A model generated the notes under the pieces. The model made no database searches, was not told the origin of the DNA, and worked only from the letters and a program-made list of their open reading frames with translations. Positions 11,086 through 19,483 of a stretch of DNA of 64,000 nt are shown here, one piece after another. This DNA is from Bosea vaviloviae. GTDB lineage: Bacteria > Pseudomonadota > Alphaproteobacteria > Rhizobiales > Beijerinckiaceae. Each line of letters opens with the position of its first letter. Position 1 is the stretch's first letter. The position numbers and the translations under genes are program-made. The stretch is from positions 1,283,501-1,347,500 of the forward strand of contig NZ_CP017147.1 of assembly GCF_001741865.1 (NCBI RefSeq), written 5' to 3'.

Positions 11086-12027
11086 ATGTTTCGGTTCCTG
11101 GCCCTGCGCGCGGGGCGCGCCATTCTCACGCTTCTCATCTGCGTCTCGGCGGTCTTCATCGCGCTGCGCCTGGCGGGTGATCCCGCCGACATCATGCTCT
11201 CGATCGACACGCCCCCGGATGTGCGCGCCTATTACCGCGATCTCTGGGGCCTCGATCAGCCGCTCCACCAGCAATATCTGCGCTATCTGCTCAGCGCTGC
11301 CAGGGGTGATTTCGGCGCCTCCTTCGCCGATGACCGGCCGGCCTTCGCTGCTGTTCTCGAGGCCCTGCCGAAGACGGCGCTGCTCGGGACATCAGCGCTC
11401 CTGCTGGCCTTGCTGGTCGGCCTGCCGCTCGGCGTGCTGGCGGCGCTGAGGCACAACAGCGTCATCGACAGGCTGGCCATGGCCTCGGCTGTGTTCGGCT
11501 ATGCCATCCCGATCTTCTTCCTCGGCATCCTGCTGATCCTGCTGTTCGCGCTGAAACTGCGCGTCCTGCCCTCGGCAGGGTCGGACACACCGGCCCATCT
11601 CATCCTACCGATGGTGACGCTCGGACTGCCGCTGGCGGGCCGGCTCGCCCGTTTCGCGCGGACCTCGACGCTGGAGGTGCTCGGCAAGCCCTTCATCCGC
11701 GCGGCGCGCGGGCGCGGCGTGATGCCCTTCGGCGTCATCATCCGCCACGCCTTGCCGAATGCGTCGGTGCCGCTCCTGATGTTCCTCGGCATCGAGATCG
11801 GCGGCATTCTCGCCGGCAGCGCCGTGGTCGAGACGATCTTCGCCTGGCCCGGCGTCGGCCGCTTGCTGGTCGATTCGGTGGCGACGCGCGACCTTGCCGT
11901 GGTGCAGGCGGTGATTCTCACTATCACGGTGATCATGATCTCAGCCAATCTGCTCGTCGACATCCTGCATATCCTGATCGACCCCCGTCTGGGCGGCTTC
12001 CGGCAGGCTGGGGGAGCACGGGCATGA
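11086..12027 (+). CDS. ABC transporter permease, DppB/OppB type
   Basis: Inner-membrane subunit of 313 residues with about six membrane helices and the family N-terminus (FLALRAGRAILTLLICVSAV, then LAGDPADIML). The EAA-like loop reads RAARGRGVMPFGVIIRHALP. It overlaps the next permease by four bases (ATGA) and starts the plus-strand transport unit 11086-15378. Its ATPase partners are the minus-strand genes at 16978-19094. Confidence 0.92.
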   Translation: MFRFLALRAGRAILTLLICVSAVFIALRLAGDPADIMLSIDTPPDVRAYYRDLWGLDQPLHQQYLRYLLSAARGDFGASFADDRPAFAAVLEALPKTALLGTSALLLALLVGLPLGVLAALRHNSVIDRLAMASAVFGYAIPIFFLGILLILLFALKLRVLPSAGSDTPAHLILPMVTLGLPLAGRLARFARTSTLEVLGKPFIRAARGRGVMPFGVIIRHALPNASVPLLMFLGIEIGGILAGSAVVETIFAWPGVGRLLVDSVATRDLAVVQAVILTITVIMISANLLVDILHILIDPRLGGFRQAGGARA

Positions 12028-12914
12028 CGACGGGGCTCGATAGCGCGGCTCTCGCGCTGCCGCCGCTTCGCTCCCGCCCGGCGCGGGCGGCGATGTCGCC
12101 CATCGTCAAAGCGTCGGCGGCGTTCCTCCTGCTCACCGTGCTCGTCGCGCTGCTCGCCGACTGGCTGGCGCCGATCCACTTCACCACCCAGAACCTCGCC
12201 GCGCGCTTGCGTCCGCCTTTGTCCGAGGGCGGCGGCATGACCTATTGGCTCGGCACCGACCAGCTCGGGCGCGATATCTTGAGCCGGTTGATCTTCGCCA
12301 TCCGCACCTCGATCCTGATCGCGGTGCTCGGCACCTTGATCGGGGCTGTCTTCGGCACGCTGCTCGGTTTTGTGGCAGCGCGGTTCAAGGGGCTCGTCGA
12401 TCAGGGCATCATGATGCTGGTCGATGCGCAGGCGGCGATCCCGGCGCTGTTCCTGGCGCTGACGATGCTGGCCTTCTTCGGCAACAACATCCTGCTCTTC
12501 ATCATCCTGGTCAGCATCGACGGCTGGGACCGTTATACCAGGCTGACGCGGGGCCTCGTCGTCTCCGAGCAGGAGAGCGAATACATCAATGCGGTGGAGG
12601 CATTGGGCGCGCGCCCGGTGCGGGTGATCATGCGCCATCTCCTGCCCAACATCGTCGCGGCGCTGGTGGTGCAGGCGACGCTGAATTTTCCAGGCACGAT
12701 CCTGCTCGAAACCTCGCTCTCCTTCCTGGGGCTGGGCGTGCAGCCGCCAGGCACCTCGCTCGGCCTGATGCTGGGCGAGGGGCGGCGTTATCTGCTCAAC
12801 GCCTGGTGGATCGCGGTCTTCCCCGGGCTCACCATCTTCCTGACGACCCTGTCGATGAGCCTGTTCGGCGACTGGCTGCGCGACAGGTTCGATCCCACGG
12901 TCGATCGGGGGTAA
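12024..12914 (+). CDS. ABC transporter permease, DppC/OppC type
   Basis: Second inner-membrane subunit, 296 residues. An N-terminal helix (SAAFLLLTVLVALLADWLAP) is followed by the typical GTDQLGRDILSRLI segment. The EAA loop AVEALGARPVRVIMRHLLPN contacts the ATPase. It is coupled to the DppB-type permease by a four-base overlap and followed seven bases later by the phosphodiesterase gene. Confidence 0.92.
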   Translation: MTTGLDSAALALPPLRSRPARAAMSPIVKASAAFLLLTVLVALLADWLAPIHFTTQNLAARLRPPLSEGGGMTYWLGTDQLGRDILSRLIFAIRTSILIAVLGTLIGAVFGTLLGFVAARFKGLVDQGIMMLVDAQAAIPALFLALTMLAFFGNNILLFIILVSIDGWDRYTRLTRGLVVSEQESEYINAVEALGARPVRVIMRHLLPNIVAALVVQATLNFPGTILLETSLSFLGLGVQPPGTSLGLMLGEGRRYLLNAWWIAVFPGLTIFLTTLSMSLFGDWLRDRFDPTVDRG

Positions 12915-12921
12915 GGGCGGG

Positions 12922-13716
12922 ATGATGGTGTCCGCACAACCGCCGGCTTCGGGACGTCCGCTCGTCATCGCTCATCGCGGTGGGGCGCTGCTCGCGCCCG
13001 AGAATACGGCAGAGGCCTTTCGGGCAGCGGCGGCTGCCGGAGCCGACATGGTCGAGACGGACCTGCGGCTGACAGTCGATGCTGTGCTGGTCTGCCTGCA
13101 CGATGCCGATCTGAAACGCCTCTGCGGTGATCCCCGCGCGGTGGCGGAGATCGACCTCGCCACCATTCGCCGCCTGCTGCCGTCGGTGATGACGTTGCAG
13201 GACGCCATCGCGGCCTCGGCTCCGCTCGGGCTGCTGCTCGACGTGAAGCTGACCGAGCGCGCCGTCGTTTCGCGCATCCTGCCGCGTATCCTGGCGGAGC
13301 TGAGCGAAGCCGGCGCGGCCGGGCGCATACTGCTCGGTCTGCGCGATCTCGATCTCATCGCCATGGCGCGCGCTCAGGCGCGCGAGGTCGCGCTGCTCGC
13401 TTTCGCTGCCGATCCCGACTCCGCCGCAAGGGCTCGCGCTGCCGGCGCAAACTGGTTCCGGCTATGGCAAGGCACTGCTACGGCAAAACGCGCGGCTGCG
13501 GTTCGGGCCGAGGGCTTGAAGCTTGCGGTCATGGTCGGCCAGCCGCGTTCGGTGGCCTTGCCGGACTATCCGCCTTTCCCGGTCGGACGTGTCGATCGTG
13601 AGGGGCTCGATCGGTTGCTTGCACTGTCGCCGGACGCGGTCCTGCTCGACGATCCGCGCCTGCTGGTCGAAGCCCGCGCCGGGCATGCCGATGTCACCGG
13701 ATTGTCGCCTGGCTGA
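12922..13716 (+). CDS. glycerophosphodiester phosphodiesterase family protein
   Basis: A 264-residue TIM-barrel phosphodiesterase. The active-site signature is complete: H18-R-G-G, E27-N-T, E45-T-D47 and H60. No signal peptide is present, so it should hydrolyse a glycerophosphodiester inside the cell to glycerol 3-phosphate and an alcohol. It lies between the two permease genes and a binding-protein gene in one transcription unit. A second ATG three bases downstream is equally possible as start. The context suggests that the importer carries a phosphodiester or that the enzyme was recruited for another ester. Confidence 0.88.
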   Translation: MMVSAQPPASGRPLVIAHRGGALLAPENTAEAFRAAAAAGADMVETDLRLTVDAVLVCLHDADLKRLCGDPRAVAEIDLATIRRLLPSVMTLQDAIAASAPLGLLLDVKLTERAVVSRILPRILAELSEAGAAGRILLGLRDLDLIAMARAQAREVALLAFAADPDSAARARAAGANWFRLWQGTATAKRAAAVRAEGLKLAVMVGQPRSVALPDYPPFPVGRVDREGLDRLLALSPDAVLLDDPRLLVEARAGHADVTGLSPG

Positions 13717-13800
13717 GGCAAGCCACGCATTCACCGTTCCACTGGTGCCGCCGCGCTGACCTTGCCGGCTTGGCCGCACCGGCTGTTCCAAGGATCCATA

Positions 13801-15378
13801 ATGGTCACGATGTCCCGGGTCACGATATCCCGCCGCCGCTTCCTGGAAGGCGCGATCGCCACCCCCATCGCGCTCAACGCCCAGCCGGGCTTCGCCGCCG
13901 GCGAGACCCGCCCGAATTTCACCGTAGCTGTCGCCGATCTGCCGGCGACGCTGGAGCCGGCCCGTGAACTCTCCAATGTCGGCACGCGCGTCACCTATTC
14001 GATCTTCGACACGCTGATCCGGCGCGATTTCCTCGGTACGGCCGATGGCGGCGGCTCGGAGCTCAAGCCGCATCTCGCGACCAAATGGGAGCGTGTCTCG
14101 CCGCAGGAATTGATCGTCACGCTGCGCCAGGGCGTGAAGTTCCATAACGGCGACGAACTCACTTCCGAGGATGTCGCCTATACCTTTCGTGACGGCCGCC
14201 TTTGGGGCGACAAGGCCCAGATCCCGGGCGGCAAGGCTTATTTCGGCGTGCTGGCCGGCGTCGAGCCGATTGACCGCTACAGCGTGCGTTTCCGTACCAG
14301 GACACCCGACGTCTTGCTGGAGCAGCGGCTCGCCTCCTGGTGCGCCTGGATCGTCAACAAGCGCGCCTATGAGGCGATGGGCTTCGAGGCCTATTCGAGA
14401 AAGCCCGTCGCGACCGGCCCCTACCGGGTCGTGTCGCACAGCGCCGCCGACGCGACCGTGCTCGAGGCCTTCGACGATTATTTCATGGCCAGGCCGTCGG
14501 CCAAACGCGTCATCTTCAAGCGCGTGCCGGAACTGGCCGCCCGCGTCGCCGGGCTCGTGGCGGGTGACTACGACCTCATCACCAATATTCCGCCGGACCA
14601 GATGAGCATCGTCGCCGACTACAAGGACATCGACGTGCGCTCGGTCGTGCTGGCGAACGTGCATGTGCTCGCCTTCAACGACCAGGACAAGCTGCTTTCC
14701 GACAAGCGCATCCGCCAGGCGCTGGTCTGCGCCATCGACCGCCAGAAGCTCGTCGACACGCTGTGGCAGGGCACGGCCCTGGTGCCGGCCAGCCACAATT
14801 TCCCCGAATACGGCGAGATGTTCGTCGAGGGGCGCAAGCTGCCCTATGACCCAGCGAGGGCGAAGGCGCTGCTGAAGCAGGCAGGCTACAAGGGCGAGCC
14901 GGTCGTCTACCGGACGATGGCCAACTACTACACCAACGCGCTCGAAGCCGCGCAGGTCCTGGTCGAGCAATGGAAGGCGGTTGGCCTCAACGCCTCGCTG
15001 CAGGTCGTCGAGAACTCGGCCCAGTTGCGCGGCGCCGGTTCGCAGATCTTCAATTGGTCGAACTCGACCCGCCTGCCCGACCCGCTTGGCTCGATCTGGG
15101 TGGCCTGGGGACCGGCCGGCGAGATCCAGGTCTCGAAGTTCTGGAGCTCGGCGGGGGCCTTCAACAAGGCCGGCAATGCGCTCGAGGCCGAGATCGATCC
15201 GGTGAAGCGCAAGGCCCTCTTCACCGAGATGCTCGAGATCTGGGAGGACGAGGCGCCGGCCACGATCCTCTACCAGCCGAGCGAAGCCTACGCGATCAAG
15301 AAGTCGATCGCCTGGCGGCCGACCACCTTCTATTTCATGGATCTGCGGCCCGACAACCTGTCCTTCGGCCGCAGCTGA
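13801..15378 (+). CDS. Tat-exported ABC substrate-binding protein, family 5
   Basis: A 525-residue periplasmic receptor. The N-terminus carries a twin-arginine signal (ISRRRFLEGAIATPIAL), so it is exported folded. The family 5 core follows: ANLEP-type opening PATLEPARELSNVGTRVTYS, then LRQGVKFHNGDELTSEDVAY and KRIRQALVCAIDRQKLVD. It closes the unit dppB-dppC-glpQ-like-SBP and is followed 20 bases later by an intrinsic terminator. It is the most likely partner of the adjacent permeases. Confidence 0.92.
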   Translation: MVTMSRVTISRRRFLEGAIATPIALNAQPGFAAGETRPNFTVAVADLPATLEPARELSNVGTRVTYSIFDTLIRRDFLGTADGGGSELKPHLATKWERVSPQELIVTLRQGVKFHNGDELTSEDVAYTFRDGRLWGDKAQIPGGKAYFGVLAGVEPIDRYSVRFRTRTPDVLLEQRLASWCAWIVNKRAYEAMGFEAYSRKPVATGPYRVVSHSAADATVLEAFDDYFMARPSAKRVIFKRVPELAARVAGLVAGDYDLITNIPPDQMSIVADYKDIDVRSVVLANVHVLAFNDQDKLLSDKRIRQALVCAIDRQKLVDTLWQGTALVPASHNFPEYGEMFVEGRKLPYDPARAKALLKQAGYKGEPVVYRTMANYYTNALEAAQVLVEQWKAVGLNASLQVVENSAQLRGAGSQIFNWSNSTRLPDPLGSIWVAWGPAGEIQVSKFWSSAGAFNKAGNALEAEIDPVKRKALFTEMLEIWEDEAPATILYQPSEAYAIKKSIAWRPTTFYFMDLRPDNLSFGRS

Positions 15379-15397
15379 AAGCTGCGCGCGAATATGG

Positions 15398-15428
15398 AAA
15401 AGGGCGGCTTTGCCGCCCTTTTCTTTTT
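15398..15428 (+). terminator. intrinsic terminator of the 11086-15378 operon
   Basis: AAAAGGGCGGC, a 3-base loop and GCCGCCCTTTT form a perfect 11-bp stem, followed by CTTTTT. The reverse strand also has a run of T before the convergent gene at 15464, so it may serve both directions. Confidence 0.9.
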
Positions 15429-15463
15429 GATCTCGCAGGTGATGGGAGGTCGGGTGTGCGCCC

Positions 15464-16936
15464 TCAGTGCCCGCCGCCCAGGATGAAGCGGCGGCCATCC
15501 TGCTCGACGATATCGACATGCTGGCTGAAGCCGCCGCGACCGGCCGAATGGCGTGCGATGCGTGCCTCCTCGCGGGCGGGGCGGGCGAGGTTTCGGCCCT
15601 GCATGGTCTGCGCCGGGGCTATCCCGAGCAGGCCGAGGACGGTCGGGCCGATATCGATGATGCCGGCGGGCGCTGAGGACAGGGAGCCGCGCCCCTCCGT
15701 CGTCTCGGCTGCGACGATGAGCACGGTGTTGAGCTCGTGCGGATTGATGCCGCCATGCATGCCGCCGCCGAGCGGCACGTCGCCCGGCGTCATCGTTCCC
15801 AGGCCCGGCAGGCCGTATTGGTCGGCCGCGAGATCCGATTTCAGGATGAACATCAGGTCCGGCTGGCGCTCATGCCCATTGCCCAGCAGCGCGAGGGACA
15901 AGCTGCCGCCCACCACGCCATCGACCTCGTTGCGGGCGGGCGAGAAGACATGCCCGACGGCCGGCTGCTGCATCAGCCAATGGGCGATGCGTTCAACGCC
16001 GTCGCGCTCGTCGTTGAGGCGGCGGATCTCGCCGCTGATGCCGCCGGTGGCGACGAAGGCCGCGCCATCGAATTCGTCGCGCTGGGCGACCGCAAAACCC
16101 GCTTGGCGGGCGTCGTCGAAGAGTGGGTGGATGGCGCGGGTCGAGATCTGGCCGTGGTCGGAGGCAACGATGACGGCGATGCGCTCCGCATCCGGCTGGG
16201 CGTCGACCCAGTCCAGGATGGCGCCGAAGGCCTTGTCGGCTTCCTGCAGCCCGGCCTTGGCTTCGGGCGAGCCGAGGCCCTTGTAGTGGAAGGTCGTGTC
16301 GGGCTCGTTGAACCAGACCAGCGCGACATCCGGAGCGAGCACCGGCAAGACATGCTCGACCATCAGCCGCGCGGCGTAGCGCAACTCGCCCAGGCGCGGC
16401 ATCTCGCGCTCCGGCAGCGGGCCGATTTTCTCCAGCGCCTCGGCCACTGCATGGGGCGTCTGGGTGCCGTCGGCGCCATGCATCGAGAAGGTCCAGTGGC
16501 CATTGTCGCGGGCGCGGGGGTTGATGAAATGCGCCGAGCCGGGCGAACCCGTATGCACCACGGCAAGCCGCCGCCCGGCGCGGGCGAGAACGTCGCCGAA
16601 GGTATCCACATCGAGGAGGCGCCCGCCATGATGGGCTTCGATCCGGCGAAGATGGTCGACCCGGCCGGTGTCGAAGACATGCTCGGGCATGGCGGCGGCA
16701 TGGTAGAAGGCGTTGCCGACGATGCCATGCGTGGTCGGCGGCGCGCCGGTGGCGATCGCGCTCGTGCAGACGCGCGTCAGTGAGGGGAAGACACTGCGCG
16801 CCTGCCGAAACCAGGTGCCGCGCGCCGCCAGGCGCAGGATGTTCGGCGTTAGCTCGGGCGTCACCATGTCGGGCCGGAGACCATCGAACACTGCCACGAT
16901 CACCCGGTCAGTGGTCGCCTGTTCACTCTGCGCCAT
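15464..16936 (-). CDS. alkaline-phosphatase superfamily phosphodiesterase / nucleotide pyrophosphatase type
   Basis: A 490-residue metal-dependent phosphohydrolase. Visible metal and nucleophile motifs are FDGLRPDM, the nucleophile region FPSLTRVCTSAIATG, NEPDTTFH, ASDHGQ and GGMHGG. This set is that of the nucleotide pyrophosphatase/phosphodiesterase branch, which cleaves phosphodiesters or phosphonates. The frame extends 48 codons upstream, but MAQSEQATTDRVIVAVFDG is the natural start and shows no signal peptide. It sits upstream of nothing on its strand but directly downstream of the transporter ATPase genes, 41 bases after their last stop. Confidence 0.85.
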   Translation of the reverse strand: MAQSEQATTDRVIVAVFDGLRPDMVTPELTPNILRLAARGTWFRQARSVFPSLTRVCTSAIATGAPPTTHGIVGNAFYHAAAMPEHVFDTGRVDHLRRIEAHHGGRLLDVDTFGDVLARAGRRLAVVHTGSPGSAHFINPRARDNGHWTFSMHGADGTQTPHAVAEALEKIGPLPEREMPRLGELRYAARLMVEHVLPVLAPDVALVWFNEPDTTFHYKGLGSPEAKAGLQEADKAFGAILDWVDAQPDAERIAVIVASDHGQISTRAIHPLFDDARQAGFAVAQRDEFDGAAFVATGGISGEIRRLNDERDGVERIAHWLMQQPAVGHVFSPARNEVDGVVGGSLSLALLGNGHERQPDLMFILKSDLAADQYGLPGLGTMTPGDVPLGGGMHGGINPHELNTVLIVAAETTEGRGSLSSAPAGIIDIGPTVLGLLGIAPAQTMQGRNLARPAREEARIARHSAGRGGFSQHVDIVEQDGRRFILGGGH

Positions 16937-16977
16937 CAGTTTGTCTCCGAAGGGTATGGAAGCGGTTCCTGACGCAG

Positions 16978-17967
16978 TCAGGCGGCTACGGCAACCGGGC
17001 TGTCGACCGCCGGCGCGAGATGGCAGGCGGCGAGCCGCCCATCCGCCACGCGCCGCAGGGCCGGAGCGTCCGTCGCGCACCGCGCCATGGCGCGCGGGCA
17101 GCGCGGATGAAAGGCGCAGCCGCTTGGCCGGTCAACCGGATTGGGCGGATCGCCCGACAGCACGATGCGCTCGCGCATGCGCCGCCAGGGCGTCGGCACC
17201 GCCGAGACCAGCGCCTCGGTATAGGGATGGGCCGGTGCATGGAACAGCGCATCGGGCGGCCCCTGCTCGACGATGCGGCCGAGATACATCACGGCAACCT
17301 CGTCGGCGATCTGGCGCACCACCTTGAGGTCGTGGCTGATGAAGAGATAGGCCATGCCGAAGCGCCCCTGCAGATCCTGCAGCAGGTTGATGACCTGCGC
17401 CGCGACGGAAACGTCGAGCGCCGAGATCGGCTCGTCGCAGACCACGAGCCTGGGGTCGAGCACCAGCGCGCGCGCCAGCACCACGCGTTGGCGCTGGCCG
17501 CCCGATAATTCATGCGGATATCGGTGAAACAGGTCGGGACGCAGCCCCACCGCCTCGAACAGCGACAGCGCCCGCTCCTGCCGCGCCCCAGGGCCGGTTT
17601 CGAGATCGTGGATCTGCAGCGGCTCGACGACCTGCTCTCCGACCGTCAGGCGCCGGTCGAGCGCCGCCAGCGGGTCCTGGGGGACCATCTGCATGGAACG
17701 GCGCATGGCGCGCCATCTGGCATCGCGCACCGCCGTGACCGGCTCGCCGGCAAAATCGATCCGGCCGGAGGAAGCCGCGAGCAGGCCCAGCACCAGCTTG
17801 GCCGTGGTCGACTTGCCGCAGCCCGACTCGCCGACGATGCCGAGCGTGCGGCGGGCGTCGAGCGAGAAGCTCACCCCATCGACAGCGTGCAGCAGGCGCC
17901 GCTCGCCGCGCTCGCCAGCGACGGGATAGTGCCGCGCCAGATCCTTCACCGTCAGAAGCGCGCTCAT
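16978..17967 (-). CDS. ABC transporter ATP-binding protein, DppF/OppF type
   Basis: A 329-residue nucleotide-binding subunit: Walker A GESGCGKST, Q-loop MVPQDP, signature LSGGQRQR, Walker B LVVCDEP and H-loop ISHD. The oligopeptide/dipeptide C-terminal extension includes GCAFHPRCPRAMARC, whose cysteines in some relatives bind an iron-sulfur cluster. Its ATG overlaps the stop of the DppD-type gene by four bases. It would energise the DppBC-type permeases encoded on the other strand at 11086-12914. Confidence 0.93.
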   Translation of the reverse strand: MSALLTVKDLARHYPVAGERGERRLLHAVDGVSFSLDARRTLGIVGESGCGKSTTAKLVLGLLAASSGRIDFAGEPVTAVRDARWRAMRRSMQMVPQDPLAALDRRLTVGEQVVEPLQIHDLETGPGARQERALSLFEAVGLRPDLFHRYPHELSGGQRQRVVLARALVLDPRLVVCDEPISALDVSVAAQVINLLQDLQGRFGMAYLFISHDLKVVRQIADEVAVMYLGRIVEQGPPDALFHAPAHPYTEALVSAVPTPWRRMRERIVLSGDPPNPVDRPSGCAFHPRCPRAMARCATDAPALRRVADGRLAACHLAPAVDSPVAVAA

Positions 17968-19094
17968 GACGACAGCCCGACAAGCTCGTCCAGGCGCTGC
18001 TCACGCTGATCCGAGGCCCGCTGCTCCGGGCTGCCTTGCCAGCGCGGCAAGGCATCGAGCCGCAGGCAGGCGGATTGGCGGACGCCGCCCACTGGTGCGA
18101 GCGGCGGCGGCTCGATTTGGCAGATGGCGGCAGCCGAGGCGCAGCGCGGCGCGAAGGCGCAGCCTGGCGGCATCGCATCGGGCGAGGGCACCGTGCCGGG
18201 CACCGGCGTCAGGCGCAGGCGTGGCCCCTCCAGCTCCGGCAGGGCGGCGAGCAGCCCTCGCGTATAGGGATGGTGCGGCTGATGCAGCAGCGTCGAGGTC
18301 GCTGCGGTCTCCACGACGCGGCCGGCATACATGACGGCGACACGGTCGCAGAGATCGGCCACGACGCCGAGATCATGCGAGATCAGCACGAGGCCCATGC
18401 CGGTATCGCGGCGGATGTCTCGGATGAGATCGAGGATCTGGGCCTGGATGGTGGCGTCGAGCGCGGTCGTCGGCTCGTCGGCGACCAGCACGTCGGGCTC
18501 GCCGGCCAGCGCGATCGCGATCATCACGCGCTGGTTCATGCCGCCCGACAATTCATGCGGGTATTGCCGCAGCCGGCGCGGCGCGTCGGCGATGCCGACA
18601 CGGTCGAGCAGGCGTAGCGCTTCCGCCTGCCCGGCCGCGCTGGAGAGGCCGCGATGCAGTCGCAGCGCCTCGCCGATCTGCGTGCCGATGCGATGCACCG
18701 GATTGAGCGAACTCGTCGGATCCTGGAAGATCAGGCCGATCCGGCCGCCGCGGATGCGCGCGATCTCGCGCTCGCCGAGATGCGTGATGTCCTGGCCCGA
18801 GAGCAGAACCTTGCCCGAGGTGGCGACGCCCTTGCCGAGAAGCCGCAAGGCCGCAAGCCAGGTGACGCTCTTGCCGCAGCCGGATTCGCCGACGATGCCG
18901 AGCGCCTCCCCCGGTGCAAGCGTGAGATCGACGCCATGCACGACCCGGGTCGCGCCATGGCCGTTGCGGAACGAGACCGTGAAGGCCTCCAGCGCCAACA
19001 GCGGGGGAGAAGGCGGTGTCGTGCCCCCCGAGCGAGGGATCGCGGAGGGCGAGACCTCCTGCGGGGTCGAGTGATGTGTCGGAGCGTCGCTCAT
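17964..19094 (-). CDS. ABC transporter ATP-binding protein, DppD/OppD type
   Basis: A 376-residue nucleotide-binding subunit: Walker A GESGCGKS, Q-loop IFQDPTSSLNP, signature LSGGMNQR, Walker B LVADEPTTALD and ISHDLGVV. The C-terminal oligopeptide domain has PGCAFAPRCASAAAIC. The start MSDAPTHHS is chosen because the segment upstream is low-quality; an ATG at 19112 is possible. The first 35 residues are a Ser/Pro-rich extension before the ATPase fold. It is the first gene of the minus-strand unit with the DppF-type gene and the phosphodiesterase. Confidence 0.92.
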   Translation of the reverse strand: MSDAPTHHSTPQEVSPSAIPRSGGTTPPSPPLLALEAFTVSFRNGHGATRVVHGVDLTLAPGEALGIVGESGCGKSVTWLAALRLLGKGVATSGKVLLSGQDITHLGEREIARIRGGRIGLIFQDPTSSLNPVHRIGTQIGEALRLHRGLSSAAGQAEALRLLDRVGIADAPRRLRQYPHELSGGMNQRVMIAIALAGEPDVLVADEPTTALDATIQAQILDLIRDIRRDTGMGLVLISHDLGVVADLCDRVAVMYAGRVVETAATSTLLHQPHHPYTRGLLAALPELEGPRLRLTPVPGTVPSPDAMPPGCAFAPRCASAAAICQIEPPPLAPVGGVRQSACLRLDALPRWQGSPEQRASDQREQRLDELVGLSS

Positions 19095-19483
19095 GGCGGC
19101 CGAACTACGCATCAGCCGATGACTATCCGATGACACTATCGTCACAGAAGGCCGGTCACCAGGTCGATCCGACAGTATGGCTGGAAACCGGGCTGAGCCT
19201 TCATCCCGAGACGCTGCGCAGCGGCATCTCGAAGCATGGGAGCCGTGTTCCAAGGCGGCGCTTCAGTAATATCCAATAAATGGCATCATATGAAGAAATA
19301 ATCGCTGCAACGTCAAGTTGTTTTGGAACGTATTCATCTGTACTGATTTTTTCGCCTGTATCGCGGCGTTGAAAGTTTCGAGCCCATGCGTTGAGTATGG
19401 GGGTAATCCTGAAATTAATCAGCTTTTCATTATTATAGACAAATCTGAGGCGTTCCTGGGCTCGTCACGCCGCCCATTCAACA
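19095..19483. other. AT-richer divergent intergenic region
   Basis: About 390 bp between the transporter ATPase operon and the chemoreceptor gene. The part from about 19255 to 19450 is clearly more AT-rich than its surroundings. That is typical of promoter DNA or of DNA acquired from elsewhere. No gene, tRNA or clear inverted repeat was found. Confidence 0.5.

Noticed and set aside
13462..15519. 685-codon open frame antisense to the receptor and GDPD genes
   Set aside because: It spans two well-supported genes and their spacer; its composition is that of a reverse-strand shadow.
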